A stretch of 64,000 nt of DNA from Serilophus lunatus (Eukaryota; Chordata; Aves; Passeriformes; Eurylaimidae): positions 73,316 to 137,315 of the forward strand of contig VXBA01001019.1 of NCBI GenBank assembly GCA_013399895.1, read 5' to 3'. The notes below the pieces were generated by a model that did no database searches, was not told where the DNA came from, and was given only the letters and a program-made list of their open reading frames with translations. This document shows, piece after piece, positions 58,953 through 64,000 of the stretch. Position numbers and translations under genes: made by a program. Each line of letters starts with the position of its first letter. Positions within the stretch are counted from its first letter, which is position 1.

Positions 58953-61900
58953 GCTTATTAGTCTACCTCACTACTCAGTGGCTGATGACTCACAGTGAAA
59001 AGATATTTGTCATCATGTTAAGCACACACAGAGTTAGATTTATTCACAATGCAGAATTTGGCTTTGGATATATAGAGTCCTCTCTCCTGTGATTGCATGT
59101 AGTCCATTGCATCATGCTGAGTTAATCAGGGGTTTAGGAAATCTCATTATTGTGTATTTAGTGCATTGTGATTACTGGTGGCCAAAAGAGTTTGAGGCAA
59201 TTCAAAATTCATAAGCATGAAAAATTTTATTTGACTTTGAATAATATCAGCCAATAATAGCTCTAATATTAAAAACTGTTAATACTTTAAATGTTTTAAT
59301 ATAGTAAAGAAACCCTTTTTCTATTATTAGGCATTTGTGATTTAATATTTCCATCTGAACCACATGTGCATTGGCAGAGGCTTGGAAAATAAATTTTAGT
59401 AGTTTCTCTAGTTAGTACAAAAGATAAAATAATAATTTGCAGAAATAAAAGCAATAAGATTATTACTTAGGTTATTAACTGTTCTATAAATATACCTATG
59501 TAACAGGGAAATGGTGTTGAAAAGGCTTGGTCACATTCTGTCTAGAGAATCACAAGGATCCTATTTATTCTTAAAAGAAGTCATCTTTACTATATGAAGA
59601 CTGAAATTAGGCTATTTATACTTCTGGAGACATTATGCTTCTAAGGGGTTCAATATTTCAGAAATTTTTAGCCGTCCTGAATACCTGACTTCAGCTTTGC
59701 AAAATAATGTTGCACATGTCAAGAAAAAATAAATATAGACATATTATTTTGCCTTAAGTATTATTGTATTTGTTTTTGTGATGCAACAAGACTTAGTTTG
59801 GTGTCAAATATTTACTATAGTGTCAATTACCCATTTTTGTACTATAAATTTGTTTGCATCTGATACTGGTAACATTCAAGAACAGAAGGCATTCAATAAA
59901 CTTACAAAATACAAATTATTAGATATGTTGTTTCGCATACCACTTACAGAACTTCTACTTTGCAAGTCAGTTTGTCCATATTTTCCTGTAATACTTAATT
60001 TAATGTATTAGAAACCACTTCAGTGTCTTGAAACTTCATTTGTCTATGTAACACAGTGGCATTTAAGAGTGGGGTATATTTTCAGCTCATTGTAGTTTTC
60101 TAAAGGTTAGACATTTAGACGTTCTGGTTGTCTATAAGTAATGATTATAGACATATCCTACTGAAATTCCTTCCATTTTTGTTGTGATGAGATGGCTTGC
60201 TTCCCTAAGGCATCACTTTACTATAGGAGAACTAGACTACAGACAATGGTTTTGGCCCAGACCAAACTCTTGTCTCCTGTACAGTTCTTAGCATTCACTC
60301 AGAATATATCAAAAGCTAAGACCTATCCTGAAAAGTAATATTGGATATGGCCCTCTGGATGTAAAGTGCAAAGGAGTTTTACCTGTGAGTGTGTGTACAG
60401 GCACGATAGTTGGTCTCCAGGGTTTACTAGGACTCTAGAACCATTTGATTGACTAACATTGCTGCATTTTTGCCTATCCAAAGGATTCTGCATTTTTCTT
60501 TTCTTTTCTTTTGCTTGAAATCTAGAAATAGGTATTCATAATTTTAAAATAATTACACTTGGAATTAGGACAGAGCATATCACTTGACATTCTTACTGGA
60601 TTTTTTTTTTTTTTTTTTCAGATAAAACCATTTTTTTAGACAGTGACACTGGTAATTGCATGCGCTGATAAAAAAAATTAAGTTATTTTTCCATGTAATC
60701 ACATACTTGTTGACTACCTTTCTCTTGGGAAAAAGTTTGCTAATCAAGTCATGATAGCAATGATATTGCCAACATTATGTAGAAAACAAGACCTTAGACA
60801 TATCTCTTTCTTCTTCCCCTAAACCATTTTTTGTTGTTAAATTATTATTATTTCTTCGCTGGTATGCTCCCTTGTACAATTACCTGATTAATCTTGATAG
60901 TGACTGATCAAGGATTATTTTTAACAAAATTGATTAAGTCTTATTGAAAGACTAGATTTATTTGATGTTTTTAGAGAACCATGACTTCTAATTGACTCTT
61001 AGTTGTGAATTGCTCTGCTAACACATTAACTGAATGATAACTGGTGGGCTTTGCTTGGATTAATCTTTACAGTGATTTATTTCATACTCCTGATGTGATG
61101 CACTCGGCTACTCAGTTTTTGACTTCAGTTTTAATGTTGAGTACAGCATACTTTCACTAATAATTTCATTAAATACTGTGATATTTGTAATATTTTTCTG
61201 TATCAAAATGCATGTGATTTTTTTTAAAAAAACCCCTCACATGTTGGTATTTTTTCTTATTTAACATGCTTGCTTAAAATTATACTTTACCAACCCAACA
61301 TTTCATACTATTTGGAATACTGCAGCCCTATCCTGAGAACTCTCAAGAAAAAATCCAAATCTCATACATGTTGAATGGTACAATACCAAAAATATGATGA
61401 GTGTGGGAAGGATCAAGGGCAGGGTGATGAATGTTTTCTACATCTTTTGTTTCATTGCTGCTCAACACATTGTGGAAAAGATGGATGAAAATTCTCAGGG
61501 TATTTAATGACAAATCTGGCAAACCCTGAAAGTAGAGGGAGTTGCAGTGAGCATCATTGTCTTAGTAATAAATAGGAAACCAGATCTTACAGAGTCATAA
61601 CAAAACCATTGTGAAGAATTTATTACAATGTAGTTGTTAAATATTCTTAATTTTCCCCCAGACACTCAACACCAATTTACAAGCAGTGCTTTCATTAATA
61701 TAAAGGGTATAACTTACATCATCCTCATTCTTTTGTGGTCAATGTGATATGACAGTGGTCTGATGAAAAACATATTAAAAATAATCTCTGAAAAGTAGTT
61801 TTTTATTCATCAATGGCATGAGTTTCAAATACCAGCAGAAGTCTTGTGATACTTTGCAATTATTGCAGTATTAGTGATTTATGAAATTCCTGGTGAGTGA

Positions 61901-64000
61901 AAATAATTTTGTCTTGTTTAGTCTAGGCAGATGATGAAGATGATTGAGGGCAGAAAAAAGTCAATGACATTCCTCAGATTCTGGAATGGATTATGACTGG
62001 TGAGGTTATTAGATTTAGACAGTTAAAATAACTTTTCAATATACTGAGAATAACAAAAGAAGGGATTGTGTTAATATCAAAGCTGACTACTGCTAGCAAA
62101 AGTTCAAATGTATTAGCATTTATCTGTGTCCTGTCATGTCAGCTTTTCTACATCTGTGGTTTTCTGAGTGATACTTCAAGTGGAGATTGGATTGTAATAA
62201 ATATTTATATCCAAATCTAGTGCAGGTGGTAATGTGAATATGTGCACCTTCCTGAGTTGTGAACAGAATATATGTTACAATTCTGAAAAGAACTTTATGA
62301 TAAATGGGTATAAGTGATTTAGCTGCTTTTGAAACCAGAATTGGAATTTTAAGGTTTTAATCAATGAGAAAGATGGTTACATAGTTTCTATATTTAGGGA
62401 TTTTAGTTTTTTCTTCAATAATCCAGAAGCCAAAATCCTGGTGTTAGGAGATTTTAACATTCTCAGACATGCATTTGTTTGAAAACAGTGAGATATGTAT
62501 CCCTGAAAATGTTGTCTACGCTTATCTATATCTGGTCAACAACAGAGTATGGAAGGGGGATCTGCGCCAGGAAAATCTTGATTTATTTTGGTACTAACCT
62601 AGGTACTACTATTACTAAACCCTGCACCAAGGAGATCACTAGGCACTCTTTTTCAACCTCTTGTTTTGCTGTGATTTCATGCAAAAAAAAAAAAACCAAA
62701 CAAAAGACCCCCCAAAAATCTCCTTTGCTGTTTTTACATGAACCTTCACAAAGTGAAAAATGCCCATGAAAGATTTCTTTCTTGCAAGATGCAGTAAAAG
62801 CATGGATATGTTGTGAACCACAAAACATGGAGGAAATATTTCCTTTTAATACAGTAAAATTAAATGCTTAGGTGAGCTGAGTCTGTTAAAGTTCTTTTTC
62901 TCAGTCCATACTTATATATGCTTTAGCATTCTAGGTCTTAGGAATCATTCATCTTGCTAACATGAGATCTTTTAAAGCCCTTATACAGCTACAAGTCCAT
63001 CTATTTTTTTACAGAGATCCACGTTAAACAAGAAAAAAAGAAGCCAAGAAATTCTTTGCTTAGGACCACATCACCCACAATGGTGAAGGATGAGGTTGAG
63101 AAGAAAATGCCCAGCAGTGTGGGGAAAGATGTACATAAGAGTAGTATTCAGGGATGCTTCCCATGGACACACACACAAGTTCCTCTCCAGGAAAGAGATC
63201 TATGGTGCTCCTATATTTGTAGGACAAATGACAGTATATTCCAGGATAGCCTAGGAACAGTGCTGAGCTCCATCTACTCATATATATGTTAAAAAACAAC
63301 TGTTGCCAGTTATTTACCTTTGAACTGGAAAATAAAAGCTGACTTCTAACAACTGGAGGAACAAGATTCCTGAAGTGTCTTTCAGCAGCAGACAGGAACT
63401 AGAATATGAAGACAACTTGGCCAGTTACTGAAAGTTATTTTATGGCTGATTTACCTGCTGGAGATGAGAACACCTCACAATGATTTGAGACACTCCTTCC
63501 ACTCCTGCATTACATCCTGTTCTTCATCTTTTAGATTTTCTTTCTCCTTTGAGATCTTACATTCTGTCAGGCAAATTCCGTGTCTTCTAACTGTCCCCAA
63601 CAAGTTACTGTGGTATAAATAGGAGTGATATTCATTCACATTAACTACACGATAAACTTCTCAATGGAATAGTTATGCCAATTCTGTCTCCCTTTTATAA
63701 TAGCACTATAGCTGCATGACAAGCACAAAAAGCAAGGGAAAAGATGGTGCATGCTTTATGTTGCTGAAGGCAGAACAGAGAGATTTTTCCCCACACAGAT
63801 CTGATGAGAACTGCTTTGAAATTAACAATAACAAACAATGCAAGTATCATTTGGTGTTCTAAATGTGCTGTTAAATGAAGGAGCATATGTATAAAAGAAT
63901 AAGACTGCATAAAATGTTAACTAGAATATGTCACATGTAAAGCTAAAAATAATAATAATAAAACAGTATTGAAAACAAATCAGACAAATGATAAAAGTAA
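58953..64000. other. AT-rich unique sequence to the window end
   Basis: No transposon is recognised. A T18 run at 60601-60618 is followed by cag. The 63056-63292 region is richer in GC and open in one plus frame for 78 codons without resemblance to a known family. An (AAT)n-like tract is at 63945-63962. Confidence 0.55.

Noticed and set aside
1..64000. CRISPR arrays, operons, ribosome binding sites, riboswitches
   Set aside because: The window is vertebrate nuclear DNA. No regularly spaced direct repeats and no compact gene arrangement are present.

Overview
This window is non-coding nuclear DNA from a bird, very probably a passerine. The evidence is eight truncated CR1 LINE copies, several avian-type solo retroviral LTRs, and a tRNA-Ile-derived SINE at about 40091-40231 that ends in a CR1-like 3' tail. 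That SINE architecture is the one known from passerine genomes (TguSINE1 type). The unique sequence is AT-rich, and I find no complete gene, no rRNA or functional tRNA, no CRISPR array and no bacterial-style operon. Most long open frames lie inside retroelements or are chance frames.

Layout: 706-2008 is a minus-strand CR1 with reverse-transcriptase remnants. 5528-6027 is the 3' part of a minus-strand LTR. 6600-7160 is a plus-strand CR1. 7728-8345 is a complete solo LTR with 6-bp target duplications, and 13448-13780 is a CR1. 22804-23345 is a decayed LINE of non-CR1 (L2/RTE-like) type. 24307-25838 is a CR1 split by a 335-bp solo LTR. 26712-27135 is a CR1. 29063-30138 is a 1.08-kb solo LTR with perfect 5-bp duplications, from the same family as 5528-6027. 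33490-34990 is a CpG-rich block with minus-strand LTR signals. 40091-40231 is the SINE. 40862-41085, 48615-48925 and 51471-51610 are CR1 fragments. 53084-54347 is a three-level nest of solo LTRs. 56131-56729 is a minus-strand copy of the 7728-8345 LTR family. The rest is AT-rich unique sequence with simple repeats.

The strongest result is the nest at 53080-54351. A class-I-like LTR (4-bp duplication caca) received a second LTR of the same family (4-bp duplication agtt), which then received an unrelated LTR (6-bp duplication aacttg). All three duplications are exact, and removing the insertions restores a collinear alignment of the two related LTRs. Six solo LTRs in the window (counting the nest as three) have identifiable flanking duplications of 4, 5 or 6 bp. 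No LTR retains internal gag-pol-env sequence, so recombination to solo LTRs has been the rule here.

Two places could hold exons of host genes on the plus strand: 58802-58946 (good acceptor, consensus GTAAGT donor, open frame) and 46943-47041 with 47922-48215 (open frames, stop codon, AATAAA 45 bp downstream). I do not recognise the proteins, and chance is a serious alternative for both. No new multi-gene system is visible.
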